DNA of 42,788 nucleotides. It comes from Bacteroidota bacterium (GTDB lineage Bacteria; Bacteroidota; Bacteroidia; B-17B0; Aurantibacillaceae). Position numbers and translations under genes: made by a program. Location of the stretch: assembly GCA_018267475.1 (NCBI GenBank), contig JAFDYI010000008.1, forward strand, positions 1 to 42,788. The letters run 5' to 3'. Shown here piece after piece: positions 25,446-33,601 of the stretch. Every line of letters begins with the position of its first letter. Position 1 is the stretch's first letter. The notes below the pieces were generated by a model, which was given only the letters and a program-made list of their open reading frames with translations, had not been told where the DNA came from and searched no databases.

Positions 25446-26399
25446 ATGAAGCTAACCGATAAACTTTCTCAAAGCAAAAAAACGCTTTTTTCTATAGAAA
25501 TACTCCCCCCTCTAAAAGGAAAAAGCATACAATCTATATACGACTCTATTGACCCTTTGATGGAGTTTAAGCCCGCCTTTGTAGATGTTACCTACCACCG
25601 CGAAGAATACGTATATAAAAAACGAGAAGGAGGCTATTTAGAAAAAGTATCTATACGCAAGCGCCCCGGCACCGTGGGTATTTGCGCCGCTATTATGAAT
25701 AAATACAATGTGGATGCCGTGCCACACATTATTTGCGGAGGCTTTACCAAAGAAGAAACCGAAAACGCCCTGATAGACCTGCAATTTTTAGGTGTGGATA
25801 ACGTACTGGCGTTGCGTGGCGACAGCATTAAAACCGAGCCCCAATTTGTACCCGAACCCGGTGGACACCACTACGCCCTGGATTTGGTAAAACAAATTGC
25901 CGGCATGAACAAAGGGCAATATATAGACGACGAAATGAAACACGCCGAGCCTACCAACTTTTGTATGGGAATAGCCGGATACCCCGAAAAACATTTTGAA
26001 GCGCCCAACCTGTACAGCGATATAAAATGGCTAAAAGCCAAAGTAGATGCCGGCGCACAATATATTGTAACCCAAATGTTTTTTGACAATAAAAAATTTT
26101 TTGAGTTTGTACAAATTTGTAAAGAAAACGGCATTGACGTGCCCATTATACCGGGCATAAAAATGATTACACAAAAAAAACAACTTACCGTGCTGCCCAA
26201 AATTTTTCATATAGACATACCCGTTGATTTGTACAAAGAAATAGAGGCCTGCAAAGACGACAAACAAGTAAAAGAAGTAGGTATAAAATGGGCTATTATG
26301 CAATGCAAAGAATTAGTAAAACAACAAGCAGCCTGCCTGCATTTTTATACGATGGGCACCTCCGAAACCACACGCCGGGTAGCCTCCGAAGTTTTTTAG
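25446..26399 (+). CDS. metF: 5,10-methylenetetrahydrofolate reductase
   Basis: MetF reduces 5,10-methylene-THF to 5-methyl-THF for methionine synthesis, with FAD as cofactor. The 317-residue TIM barrel shows FSIEILPPLKGKS (16-28, with the catalytic Glu), FVDVTYHREEY, VPHIICGGFTKEE, NVLALRGDS (flavin/folate site), MGIAGYPEKHFEAPN and ITQMFFDN as VTQMFFDNKKFFEF. The Bacteroidota-type insertion around the PGGHHYALDLV segment is present. The gene follows the CotH/SprF pair by 36 nt; a TATCTTTT box in that gap is one base from consensus, so it may have its own promoter. Confidence 0.94.
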   Translation: MKLTDKLSQSKKTLFSIEILPPLKGKSIQSIYDSIDPLMEFKPAFVDVTYHREEYVYKKREGGYLEKVSIRKRPGTVGICAAIMNKYNVDAVPHIICGGFTKEETENALIDLQFLGVDNVLALRGDSIKTEPQFVPEPGGHHYALDLVKQIAGMNKGQYIDDEMKHAEPTNFCMGIAGYPEKHFEAPNLYSDIKWLKAKVDAGAQYIVTQMFFDNKKFFEFVQICKENGIDVPIIPGIKMITQKKQLTVLPKIFHIDIPVDLYKEIEACKDDKQVKEVGIKWAIMQCKELVKQQAACLHFYTMGTSETTRRVASEVF

Positions 26400-26433
26400 C
26401 TATACTTTTAAACTTTTTGAAAAAAAATACATC

Positions 26434-26470
26434 TACCTATTGGTAGGTACTGCGCCATGTATTATATTTG
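26434..26470 (+). promoter_or_regulatory. Promoter of the FG-GAP gene with overlapping inverted repeat
   Basis: TTG (26440-26442), a 20-nt spacer and TATATTTG (26463-26470) fit the consensus. The -33 element lies in the loop of a perfect 6-bp inverted repeat, TACCTATTGGTAGGTA (26434-26449), which could be an operator. The leader to the ATG at 26516 is about 40 nt. Confidence 0.6.
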
Positions 26471-26515
26471 CATAACCAGAAGCCCATTACCAAAAACATA
26501 AAAAACAAAACACCC

Positions 26516-28759
26516 ATGAAAAAAATACTATTAAGCGCAGCCCTTTTAATGACCTGCCTATTACAAAGTCAAGTGCAAAACCCTTGTTTTTCATCGCCAA
26601 CAAATTACGTAACGGGAGGTTACCCTAGAGGAATATGCGCTACTGATTTTAATAACGACGGACACCCTGATATAGCGGTAGTTAATTCTGCTCTCAATAG
26701 CATATCTGTTTTATTAGGCTCGGCTACGGGCACCCTTTCGGCTGCTGCAAATTATGGAGTTGGAACTAACCCTCAAGGGATATGCACCGCCGACTTTAAC
26801 AGCGATGGGCATCCGGATTTGGCAGTAACCAATACTACGGGCACCGTTACAGGGGTATCTGTTTTATTGGGCTCGGCTACGGGCACTATTTCCTCTTCAG
26901 CAAATTATGCTATAGGAACCAGTCCTATAGAAATATGTTCGGCCGATTTTAATGGAGACGGCCACCCCGATGTGGCAGTAACAAATCAAGGTGCTGCTAA
27001 TCTTTCTATTTTTTTAGGCTCGGCTACAGGTGCCCTTTCTGCAGCAACAAATTACTCCTTAGCCCTTGCTCCTTATAGTGTAGAATCAACTGATTTTAAT
27101 AACGATGGGCACCTCGATATAGTAACAAGTAATTACAACAACAGCAGCATATCTGTTTTATTAGGCTCGGCTACCGGTACCCTTTCGGCCGCAACAAACT
27201 ATTCGGTAGGGGCTAGCCCTTCGTTTGTATGTACTGCTGATTTTAATGGAGACGGGCACCCGGATGTAGCTTCTAGCAATGGAGGTAGCAATACCGTATC
27301 TGTTTTACTAGGCTCGGCTACTGGTACGCTCTCGCCAGCAATGAACTATAACATTGGGATAGGTCCTCAAAGAATCTGTTCTGCTGATTTTAATAATGAT
27401 GGACATCTTGATGTAGCCCTTACTGCTAGCAATACCGTTTCTTTTTTGTTAGGATCGGCTACTGGCGCCCTTTCCCCATCTACAAATTACACTATAGGAA
27501 ACGGCCCTTACGGTATCTGCTCTGCTGATTTTAATGGCGATGGTTATATAGATGTAGCAGTAGGTCGCAACAATATAACCCAAACAGCAGTTTTCTTAAG
27601 CAGCCCTTCTCCCTCTGTAGCAGTAAGTGTTATGCCGGTTACTCCTTTGTGTGCAGGCAGTACAGCCACCTTGGTTGCTATCGGCGCAACTACTTATACT
27701 TGGAGCACCGGCGCCACGGCCAGCAATACTACGGCCAGCCCTAGCGTTACCACCACCTACAGCGTAACAGGCACCAATACCGTAGGCTGCACCAATACAG
27801 CCACGACCAGCATTGTTGTAAATGCATACGATGTTATACACGGGCAAGTAGATACCAGCGGCACGCTTATTACACACAGCGCTTGGGTTTATTTATACCA
27901 ACACCTTAGCTCAAACATCCACTTAGCTGCTGTAGATTCCATGCAAATACAAGCTAATGGTGCCTATAGCTTTAGCGTTGCCACACCGGGAAACTATTTT
28001 ATAGGCGTAGTACCCGATACTACAGTCTATCATCGAGCTGCTACCACCTACTACAACAGCACCCACCCTGTCTATCTTTGGGATAGTGCCCAGTTTGTAA
28101 GCATAGGCGGCTGCAACAACAATACTACCTATATTGCCATAAGTCTGATACAAACCCCTGCCGTAAACCCCTTGGCTACAGGAATTATTAGCGGCAACGT
28201 GCAGTCTGATGGTACTTATATAGGGCACCGCATGGCGCAAGGAGGCAACAACAGCGTGATGGGGGTACCCCTAAGAGGAATAGGCGTGAGTTTAGGTAAA
28301 GTGCCGGGAGGAGGCTGCGCAGCACGCACAGCAACCGATGCCTCGGGCAACTATGCCTTCTCGCATGTGGAGGTAGGCAACTATATTGTGTATGTGGACT
28401 TACCCAACTATAAAAGAGACAGCAGCTACCACGTAAGCATCAGCGCTACCAGCTCAGTAAGTGCCAACAACAACTATTTGGTGGACTCTACTTCTATATA
28501 CACCACGCATGCAACAGGCATTAAACAATTTGCAAGCGGCAGCCATAACGTGTGGATATACCCCAACCCGGCAGGCAGCCAACTGCATATACAAAACAGC
28601 GCCGCTTTAGGAAGCATTAGCGTTTACAACGCTTTAGGGCAAATGGTAGAGGCAATACAAAGCAAAGAAAACACAACAACACTGGATGTAAGCAGCTACG
28701 CACCGGGTTTATACACCGTTTTGCTATCAAGCGGGTATAGTACTTTTGTAAAAGAGTAA
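26516..28759 (+). CDS. Secreted seven-bladed FG-GAP/VCBS propeller protein with T9SS type A tail
   Basis: The 747-residue protein begins with a signal peptide (MKKILLSAALLMTCLLQSQ). Seven tandem repeats of about 49 residues follow (residues 37 to about 375). Each has the calcium-type loop DFNxDGHxD and a VSVLLGSATGTLS strand pair, so a closed seven-bladed integrin-like propeller is likely. Next come an Ig/PKD-like domain (CAGSTATLVAIGATTYTWST), two beta domains with CarboxypepD_reg character, and the type A sorting tail (VWIYPNPAGSQLHI, VYNALGQMV, APGLYTVLL). I start at the ATG at 26516. A TTG 16 codons upstream lies inside the -7 box and cannot be the start. The propeller probably binds a carbohydrate or protein ligand, but this is unproven. 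Confidence 0.87.
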   Translation: MKKILLSAALLMTCLLQSQVQNPCFSSPTNYVTGGYPRGICATDFNNDGHPDIAVVNSALNSISVLLGSATGTLSAAANYGVGTNPQGICTADFNSDGHPDLAVTNTTGTVTGVSVLLGSATGTISSSANYAIGTSPIEICSADFNGDGHPDVAVTNQGAANLSIFLGSATGALSAATNYSLALAPYSVESTDFNNDGHLDIVTSNYNNSSISVLLGSATGTLSAATNYSVGASPSFVCTADFNGDGHPDVASSNGGSNTVSVLLGSATGTLSPAMNYNIGIGPQRICSADFNNDGHLDVALTASNTVSFLLGSATGALSPSTNYTIGNGPYGICSADFNGDGYIDVAVGRNNITQTAVFLSSPSPSVAVSVMPVTPLCAGSTATLVAIGATTYTWSTGATASNTTASPSVTTTYSVTGTNTVGCTNTATTSIVVNAYDVIHGQVDTSGTLITHSAWVYLYQHLSSNIHLAAVDSMQIQANGAYSFSVATPGNYFIGVVPDTTVYHRAATTYYNSTHPVYLWDSAQFVSIGGCNNNTTYIAISLIQTPAVNPLATGIISGNVQSDGTYIGHRMAQGGNNSVMGVPLRGIGVSLGKVPGGGCAARTATDASGNYAFSHVEVGNYIVYVDLPNYKRDSSYHVSISATSSVSANNNYLVDSTSIYTTHATGIKQFASGSHNVWIYPNPAGSQLHIQNSAALGSISVYNALGQMVEAIQSKENTTTLDVSSYAPGLYTVLLSSGYSTFVKE
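26624..27610 (+). repeat. Seven tandem FG-GAP blade repeats (about 147 bp each)
   Basis: The blade-encoding units repeat at DNA level, with the near-constant core TTAGGCTCGGCTAC and the GATTTTAA(C/T) calcium-loop codons. The repeats are similar enough to have arisen by recent duplication and to allow unequal recombination. Confidence 0.75.
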
Positions 28760-28804
28760 AACATTATTGAAAAAGACGCAAAAGCAACAGGTTCAAGCGT
28801 ATCG

Positions 28805-29908
28805 CTAACCCATACTTTTTACAAAATCATCAAACAGATAGCGGCTATCATGCGGGCCTGGTGCGGCTTCCGGGTGGTACTGAACTGAAAAAACAGGCTT
28901 GCCTTTTAGGCGTATGCCTTCAATGGTGTGGTCGTTTAGGTTAATATGTGTAACCTCTACCTGATTGTTTTTAGCTACATCTTCTGCTTTCACGCTAAAG
29001 CCATGGTTTTGAGAGGTTATTTCGCTTTTGCCGGTTATGATATTTTTTACCGGGTGGTTAATGCCCCTGTGTCCGCTGTGCATTTTGTAGGTAGCAATAC
29101 CCTGCGATTGCGCTAAGAGTTGGTGCCCTAAGCAAATGCCAAAAGTAGGCAAATGGCTATCTACAATTTGTTTTACCAAAGCGGTTTCTTCTTTCATTAC
29201 AGAGGGGTCGCCGGGGCCGTTGCTAAGCATAAATCCCTTGGGGTGAAAAGAAAGCAGCTCTTGCAAACTGGTTTTCATGGGAAATACTTTTACATAACAG
29301 CCGCGCTCTACTAAAGAGCGTATGGTATTTTTTTTCACGCCAAAGTCCACCAAAGCAACTCTTTTTGCGGCCTTTTCATCTCCTACCTCATAAGCTTTTT
29401 TAGTACTCACTTTAGAAGATAGTTCCAAGCCTTCCATGCTGGGCGTTTGGGCTAATTGTTTTTTTAATTCATCTATATCAAATACAGAAGAAGATATGAT
29501 GCAGTTCATAGCTCCTTTATCTCGTATGTAGCGCACCAAAGCGCGTGTATCCACATCGCTAATACTTACAATATGATGCTCTGTAAAATAATCGTGTAGT
29601 GATTTTTGTGCAGCGGGGCGCGAGAAGCCGTTATTAAACTTTTTGCATATCATGCCCGATATTTTAATGCTTTCGCTTTCAACTTCTACATCGTTAATAC
29701 CATAATTGCCAATGTGTGCGTTGTTCATTACTACAATTTGCCCGTAATAAGAGGGATCTGTAAAAATTTCTTGGTAACCCGTCATGCCGGTATTAAAACA
29801 AATTTCACCGGTAGTAGTACCTATGGCGCCGGCTGCTTTTCCTTCAAAAAAGGTACCGTCTTCTAATAACAAAATGGCTTTGGGCTTGGGTTGGTATTTT
29901 AATTGCAT
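28805..29908 (-). CDS. carA: Carbamoyl-phosphate synthase small subunit
   Basis: CarA is the glutaminase subunit that feeds ammonia to CarB for pyrimidine and arginine synthesis. The 367 residues show the N-terminal CPSase domain (LLEDGTFFEGKAAGA, NTGMTGYQEIFTDPSY) and a class I glutamine amidotransferase domain with NGPGDP, the nucleophile Cys in FGICLGHQLLAQ, and the His/Glu pair in VQYHPEAAPGPHD. carB is not in the window. The start fits the family. A TATTTTCG box, one base off consensus, ends 4 nt before the ATG. The gene lies 73 nt behind kmo and is convergent with the FG-GAP gene. Confidence 0.95.
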   Translation of the reverse strand: MQLKYQPKPKAILLLEDGTFFEGKAAGAIGTTTGEICFNTGMTGYQEIFTDPSYYGQIVVMNNAHIGNYGINDVEVESESIKISGMICKKFNNGFSRPAAQKSLHDYFTEHHIVSISDVDTRALVRYIRDKGAMNCIISSSVFDIDELKKQLAQTPSMEGLELSSKVSTKKAYEVGDEKAAKRVALVDFGVKKNTIRSLVERGCYVKVFPMKTSLQELLSFHPKGFMLSNGPGDPSVMKEETALVKQIVDSHLPTFGICLGHQLLAQSQGIATYKMHSGHRGINHPVKNIITGKSEITSQNHGFSVKAEDVAKNNQVEVTHINLNDHTIEGIRLKGKPVFSVQYHPEAAPGPHDSRYLFDDFVKSMG

Positions 29909-29912
29909 GCTG

Positions 29913-29920
29913 CGAAAATA
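29913..29920 (-). promoter_or_regulatory. Probable -7 box of carA, four bases before the ATG
   Basis: On the minus strand TATTTTCG differs from TAnnTTTG at one base. It is separated from the ATG by CAGC only, the same geometry as mutY, ribBA and the E1 gene. Confidence 0.45.
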
Positions 29921-29981
29921 GCAATTAAGAACGAAGAATAAGAAACGAAAAATACACGAGTTACTAACGGGTGTAAAAAAC

Positions 29982-31331
29982 TTATTTTAGCTGCGCCAGC
30001 ATCAACTGTTCTACCTCTTCGCTATCCCATTTTTGGGTAATATGAGGCAAGGCCATGATGCTATCCATAATAGCTTGTTGTTTTACCCCTTCTTTTAAGG
30101 CGGTACTGTAGCGCACTTGCGGACTAAAAGTAACCATGGAATATAGAGGGAGCCACTTGTCGGGGTATTTTTCGCTAAAGCGGGCTTCGATTTTTTTTTG
30201 CAATACAAAGGTAGGGTCGGCGGTTTTATCGCGCATTTCTACAAAGTTGCCAATGGCTAAATCGGCAATGGCATCGCTATCAGGTTTGCGGAGGTGCTGA
30301 TAGGTGGATAGTATGGTGTCCCAATCGTTTGGGTGTTTTGCCATCAGCTCGTCTAAAACCACACAATCTTCAAAGCCACAATTCATGCCTTGTCCGTAAA
30401 AAGGGACAATAGCATGGGCAGCATCGCCTATCAGGGTTATTTTATTTTCAAACACCCAGGGGTAGCACTTTACGGTAACCAAAGAAGAGGTGGGGTTGTT
30501 CATAAAATCATCTAACAGCGTAGGCATCAGCGGTACGGCATCTGGAAACTCTTCCTCAAAAAACTGTTTTACGGCTTCTTTGGTGTTTAGTTTAGCAAAT
30601 GATTTTTCGCCTTCAAAAGGTAAAAAAAGGGTGCAGGTAAAATTGCCATCGGGGTTGGGCAGGGCTATCATCATAAAGCTGCCTCGTGGCCATATATGAA
30701 GTGCGTTTTTTTCCATTAAAAATTTTCCGTTTTCACCGGGAGGGATGATGAGCTCTTTATACCCCGCCGATATGTAGTGTTGGCTGTACTCAAACCTATC
30801 GCTATGCAACTGCATGTTGAGGCGGCTGGCAGCAAAAGCGCCATCGGCTCCAAAAACAAGGTGGCTTTGCGATTGGGTTGTTTTTTTGGTTTCGTTATGC
30901 TCTAAATAGGTGGTAAGCGTGGCTTTATCAATATGAGTACAACGCTCGTTGAAATAGATTTTAACCTTGGCTTGCTGCTCGGCCAAATCCATCAGTTTCA
31001 TATTGATCTCGGCCCGCGAAACGGAATTAATGGCCTGGTCTTTTTTTCCGTAAGGTTGAAACTGGGTGTTCCCATTTTTATTATGAATAAAACGACCATA
31101 CATCGGTATGGCTATTTTTTTTATTTCGTTGGCAATACCTACTCCTTCTAAACCCCGCCAACCACGATCGCTAAGGGCTAAGTTGATAGACTTGCCGGCG
31201 CTGATATTTGCTTTGCGCATGTCGGGGCGGCGCTCGTATATCGTAATGTTATGCCCTCGTTTGGATAAATATATAGAGAGTAAAGAGCCTACTAAGCCGG
31301 CTCCTATAATGTTGATGTTTTTAGCGCTCAT
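29982..31331 (-). CDS. kmo: Kynurenine 3-monooxygenase
   Basis: KMO hydroxylates L-kynurenine to 3-hydroxykynurenine with FAD and NADPH, in aerobic tryptophan breakdown or de novo NAD synthesis. The 449-residue protein has the dinucleotide fold IIGAGLVGSLLSIYLSKRGH (8-27), the KMO-specific SINLALSDRGWRGLE (48-62), VFGADGAFAASR, and the FAD motif LIGDAAHAIVPFYGQGMNCG (near 309-328). The C-terminal helices lack the clear membrane anchor of the mitochondrial enzyme. The ATG overlaps the TGA of the CPBP protease gene by 4 nt, so the two are translated from one mRNA. No other kynurenine-pathway genes are in the window. Confidence 0.93.
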   Translation of the reverse strand: MSAKNINIIGAGLVGSLLSIYLSKRGHNITIYERRPDMRKANISAGKSINLALSDRGWRGLEGVGIANEIKKIAIPMYGRFIHNKNGNTQFQPYGKKDQAINSVSRAEINMKLMDLAEQQAKVKIYFNERCTHIDKATLTTYLEHNETKKTTQSQSHLVFGADGAFAASRLNMQLHSDRFEYSQHYISAGYKELIIPPGENGKFLMEKNALHIWPRGSFMMIALPNPDGNFTCTLFLPFEGEKSFAKLNTKEAVKQFFEEEFPDAVPLMPTLLDDFMNNPTSSLVTVKCYPWVFENKITLIGDAAHAIVPFYGQGMNCGFEDCVVLDELMAKHPNDWDTILSTYQHLRKPDSDAIADLAIGNFVEMRDKTADPTFVLQKKIEARFSEKYPDKWLPLYSMVTFSPQVRYSTALKEGVKQQAIMDSIMALPHITQKWDSEEVEQLMLAQLK

Positions 31332-32197
31332 GATATTTCTTTTTTTTGTTTTTGTATAATACGATGCAATACCAGCAATTGACCAATCACCAAAGCTAGG
31401 CTTAATAAAATAAACAGAACGGCAGACAAACCGGTTGTGGGTGTTTTGGGGCTTGTTACTTCTTCGCTATAAAAGTGCATGGCAATAACAGCAAAGGCAT
31501 TGTTGCAAAAATGCGCAATAACAGATACCCATAAATTTTGGGTGAGGTAATATAGATAACCCAACACCATGCCCAACAACATACGCGGTATAAAACCAAA
31601 AAACTGCAAGTGAAAAGCGCTAAACAAAAAAGCAGTAAGAGCAATGGCTATATGCGCATTCATTTTATTTTTAATAAGCATTTGCTGCAACAAACCTCTA
31701 AAAAAAATCTCTTCGCTAAGGGCGGCCACAAAAGCCATGACTAAGATGTTGGACACCAAACCGTACCACGATTTATCTACAAAAAACAAAAGCGTTATCT
31801 GGGTAGCGCTATCTTCTTTAGCCCTTGCCCATTGCTCTATAGCCGAAAAACTTTGAGGCAGGTGCATTTGAGTATTAAACGCTTCTAAACCGCTAACGGC
31901 AGGCATGGATAGTAAAACAGCACTTATACTGGCAAACACAAAATAAAAACGAGGCAGGTGGTTCAGGTTTAAAAAAGCACTGCGTTCTTCGCGCAAAAAA
32001 CGGCAAAACAAGGTGGCAGGTAAAATAAACAATACCGTGGACATAAGCACTTGCATTATTTTTAGCAGATTGATGGTTTTAGTATCTTCTGTAACCTGAG
32101 GGGCGCCTGAATCCATAAGCATAAGACCAAAGCACATAAAAAAATAAAGCAACAGCACGATAAGCCCTAACCGATCTTTATAGGTATTGATATTCAT
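31328..32197 (-). CDS. CPBP family intramembrane glutamic protease
   Basis: The 289-residue integral membrane protein has about seven or eight hydrophobic segments and the ABI/CAAX-protease motifs: SEEIFFRGLLQQ (EExxxR, around 160), FLFSAFHLQFFG (FxxxH) and SVIAHFCNNAFAV (HxxxN). Prokaryotic members are linked to bacteriocin self-immunity or to processing of membrane proteins, but the substrate here is unknown. The gene leads a two-gene operon with kmo (4-nt overlap), a link with no obvious biochemical meaning. A TACTTTAG box, one base off consensus, ends 6 nt before the ATG. Confidence 0.85.
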   Translation of the reverse strand: MNINTYKDRLGLIVLLLYFFMCFGLMLMDSGAPQVTEDTKTINLLKIMQVLMSTVLFILPATLFCRFLREERSAFLNLNHLPRFYFVFASISAVLLSMPAVSGLEAFNTQMHLPQSFSAIEQWARAKEDSATQITLLFFVDKSWYGLVSNILVMAFVAALSEEIFFRGLLQQMLIKNKMNAHIAIALTAFLFSAFHLQFFGFIPRMLLGMVLGYLYYLTQNLWVSVIAHFCNNAFAVIAMHFYSEEVTSPKTPTTGLSAVLFILLSLALVIGQLLVLHRIIQKQKKEIS

Positions 32198-32203
32198 AGG
32201 CAG

Positions 32204-32211
32204 CTAAAGTA
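32204..32211 (-). promoter_or_regulatory. Probable -7 box of the CPBP-kmo operon
   Basis: On the minus strand TACTTTAG is one base off TAnnTTTG and lies 6 nt before the ATG at 32197, so the leader would be very short. Confidence 0.4.
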
Positions 32212-32364
32212 CTAAGAATTATGAATTTTACGAATATCTACAAACTACCTTTTGCATACAGACAGAACCAAAGAACCCCAATACGCATACAAAAAATGCA
32301 CAATCACCGCTTTTCATTCCTTACTCACCAAAAAAAATAAAAAAAAGACGTGGGTATGAAATAT

Positions 32365-32387
32365 ATTGAGTAATTTTGTTACTCAAT
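32365..32387 (+). promoter_or_regulatory. Palindromic operator-like site over the -7 box of the regulator gene
   Basis: ATTGAGTAA (32365-32373) and TTACTCAAT (32379-32387) form a perfect 9-bp inverted repeat with a TTTTG spacer. The -7 box TAATTTTG (32371-32378) lies across its left arm and spacer. The ATG of a winged-helix protein follows 1 nt after the palindrome. A dimeric repressor bound here would block the promoter, so autoregulation is a natural inference. Confidence 0.65.
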
Positions 32388-32388
32388 A

Positions 32389-32931
32389 ATGATAGAAACC
32401 CTCATATCCTCTAAAACGCGCGTAAAGTTGTTAATGAAATTTTTTCTAAACAGCCAGACTACCGCCTATTTACGCAGCTTAGAAGAAGAGTTTGGCGAAT
32501 CTACCAACGGCATACGTTTAGAACTTAATAAATTTGAGAAAGCCGGTTTTATCGATTCTTTTTCTCAAGGAAACAAAAAATTATTCAAAGCAAACATAAA
32601 ACACCCTTTGTTTAAAGACATCAACAGTATTGTATTAAAACTCACCGGTTTAGACCATATTGTAGATTATATCGTGCAGCGCATAGGCGATTTGCACAAG
32701 GTATATTTAGTAGGTAAGCTAGCCAACGGGCAAAATACCGGTATTATAGATATTGTATTGATAGGAGACAACATAAACCAAACTTTTTTACTAGAACAAA
32801 TAAAAAAAGCAGAAAAAAAAATTGATAAAAAAATCAGGTATGTACTATTTGGCTCTGATGAATTTAGTATAAAAAAAATAACAGAGCCCGATATGCACCC
32901 TTTGCTTTTATGGAGCAAAGAAAAGAAATGA
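32389..32931 (+). CDS. Winged-helix regulator with degenerate nucleotidyltransferase-like domain
   Basis: The 180-residue protein has an ArsR/MarR-like winged helix at the N-terminus (residues 1-70: SSKTRVKLLMKFFLN, AYLRSLEEEFGESTNGIRLELNKFEKAGFID, given in two parts, then a wing with FSQGNKKLFKAN). The C-terminal half (88-175) resembles a minimal nucleotidyltransferase fold: VYLVGKLANGQ corresponds to the usual G-S-x-A-R-G, and GIIDIVLIGD to the D-x-D strand. Gly-Lys replaces Gly-Ser and one Asp is missing, so it is probably inactive and serves as a sensor. Proteins of this build often stand at the head of polysaccharide loci in Bacteroidota, as here before upxY. The promoter carries a perfect palindrome, which suggests autoregulation. 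Confidence 0.75.
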   Translation: MIETLISSKTRVKLLMKFFLNSQTTAYLRSLEEEFGESTNGIRLELNKFEKAGFIDSFSQGNKKLFKANIKHPLFKDINSIVLKLTGLDHIVDYIVQRIGDLHKVYLVGKLANGQNTGIIDIVLIGDNINQTFLLEQIKKAEKKIDKKIRYVLFGSDEFSIKKITEPDMHPLLLWSKEKK

Positions 32932-33046
32932 TAAAAACAAGGTTGAAAACTTTAAGAAAAAGGATTCTTTTTTAGAGTTAAAACATGTACATTAGCCAAC
33001 CTACTTAGCCCCAATGGGACTGAGGAGGCGAAGCCGTGAGAAGAGC
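32932..33046 (+). promoter_or_regulatory. Leader region of the UpxY gene and glycan operon
   Basis: This 115-nt gap holds a possible -7 box TACATTAG (32988-32995, one base off) and a G/C-rich patch (about 33007-33046) that stands out from the A/T-rich surroundings. In it are CCC/GGG around AAT, GGC/GCC around GAA, and GAGGAGG (33022-33028), the only strong Shine-Dalgarno match near a start seen in the window. It is placed 7 nt before a GTG that opens a 9-codon frame overlapping the upxY ATG. The patch may be the RNA on which UpxY loads. Confidence 0.45.
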
Positions 33047-33601
33047 ATGCAAAAAGCAGAACTAAATACACAAACAAAACCCTCCTACTACAAGGCAGCA
33101 GGGCCGGCACGCAACTGGTATGCGCTGTACGTAGCTTCTCGTGCCGAAAAAAAAGTGCAAGAAGGGCTTTTATACAAAAATATAGAAGCTTATACCCCCA
33201 TTGTAAAAACCATACGCCAGTGGAGTGATAGAAAAAAAACAGTAGAGATACCCTTGCTTAACGGATATGTGTTTGTAAAACACAACGAAGCAGAAAAAGA
33301 TACCGTGTTTAGTATAAACGGCGTTGTAAACTACGTACGTTTTGATGGCAAGCCCGCCATTATAAGCGAAAAAGAAATACAAACCCTAAAAGATGTTACC
33401 ACCCTGGGCTATGAAACATCAGTAACAAACTACAAGCAGTTTACCGAAGGCATAGAGGTAAAAATAACACAAGGCACCTTCAAAGGCTTTGAGGGCACCA
33501 TTGTTCGTAAAGATAAAAACGAATACTTGTTGGTAGCCCTCCACTCCATACAACAGCATATCGTAATAAAACTACCCGCAGCTCTTTTAGAAAAAGCATA
33601 A
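33047..33601 (+). CDS. UpxY-type transcription antiterminator (NusG paralogue)
   Basis: The 184-residue protein has an NGN domain (NWYALYVASRAEKKVQEGL near residue 24, YTPIVKTIRQWSDRKK, IPLLNGYVFVKH, VNYVRFDGKPAII) and a C-terminal KOW domain (IEVKITQGTFKGFEGTIVRK). In Bacteroides, UpxY proteins ride with RNA polymerase and prevent premature termination in their own capsule operon. Its place as first gene before the glycan genes fits this. I use the ATG at 33047. An ATG at 33014 in frame would add MGLRRRSREKS from a structured G/C-rich leader and is less likely. The next gene starts directly after the stop (TAAATG). Confidence 0.9.
   Translation: MQKAELNTQTKPSYYKAAGPARNWYALYVASRAEKKVQEGLLYKNIEAYTPIVKTIRQWSDRKKTVEIPLLNGYVFVKHNEAEKDTVFSINGVVNYVRFDGKPAIISEKEIQTLKDVTTLGYETSVTNYKQFTEGIEVKITQGTFKGFEGTIVRKDKNEYLLVALHSIQQHIVIKLPAALLEKA

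Noticed and set aside
33014-33046. Upstream ATG as the start of the UpxY gene
   Set aside because: The 11 extra residues are Arg-rich, come from a structured G/C-rich leader, and have no counterpart in the NGN family.
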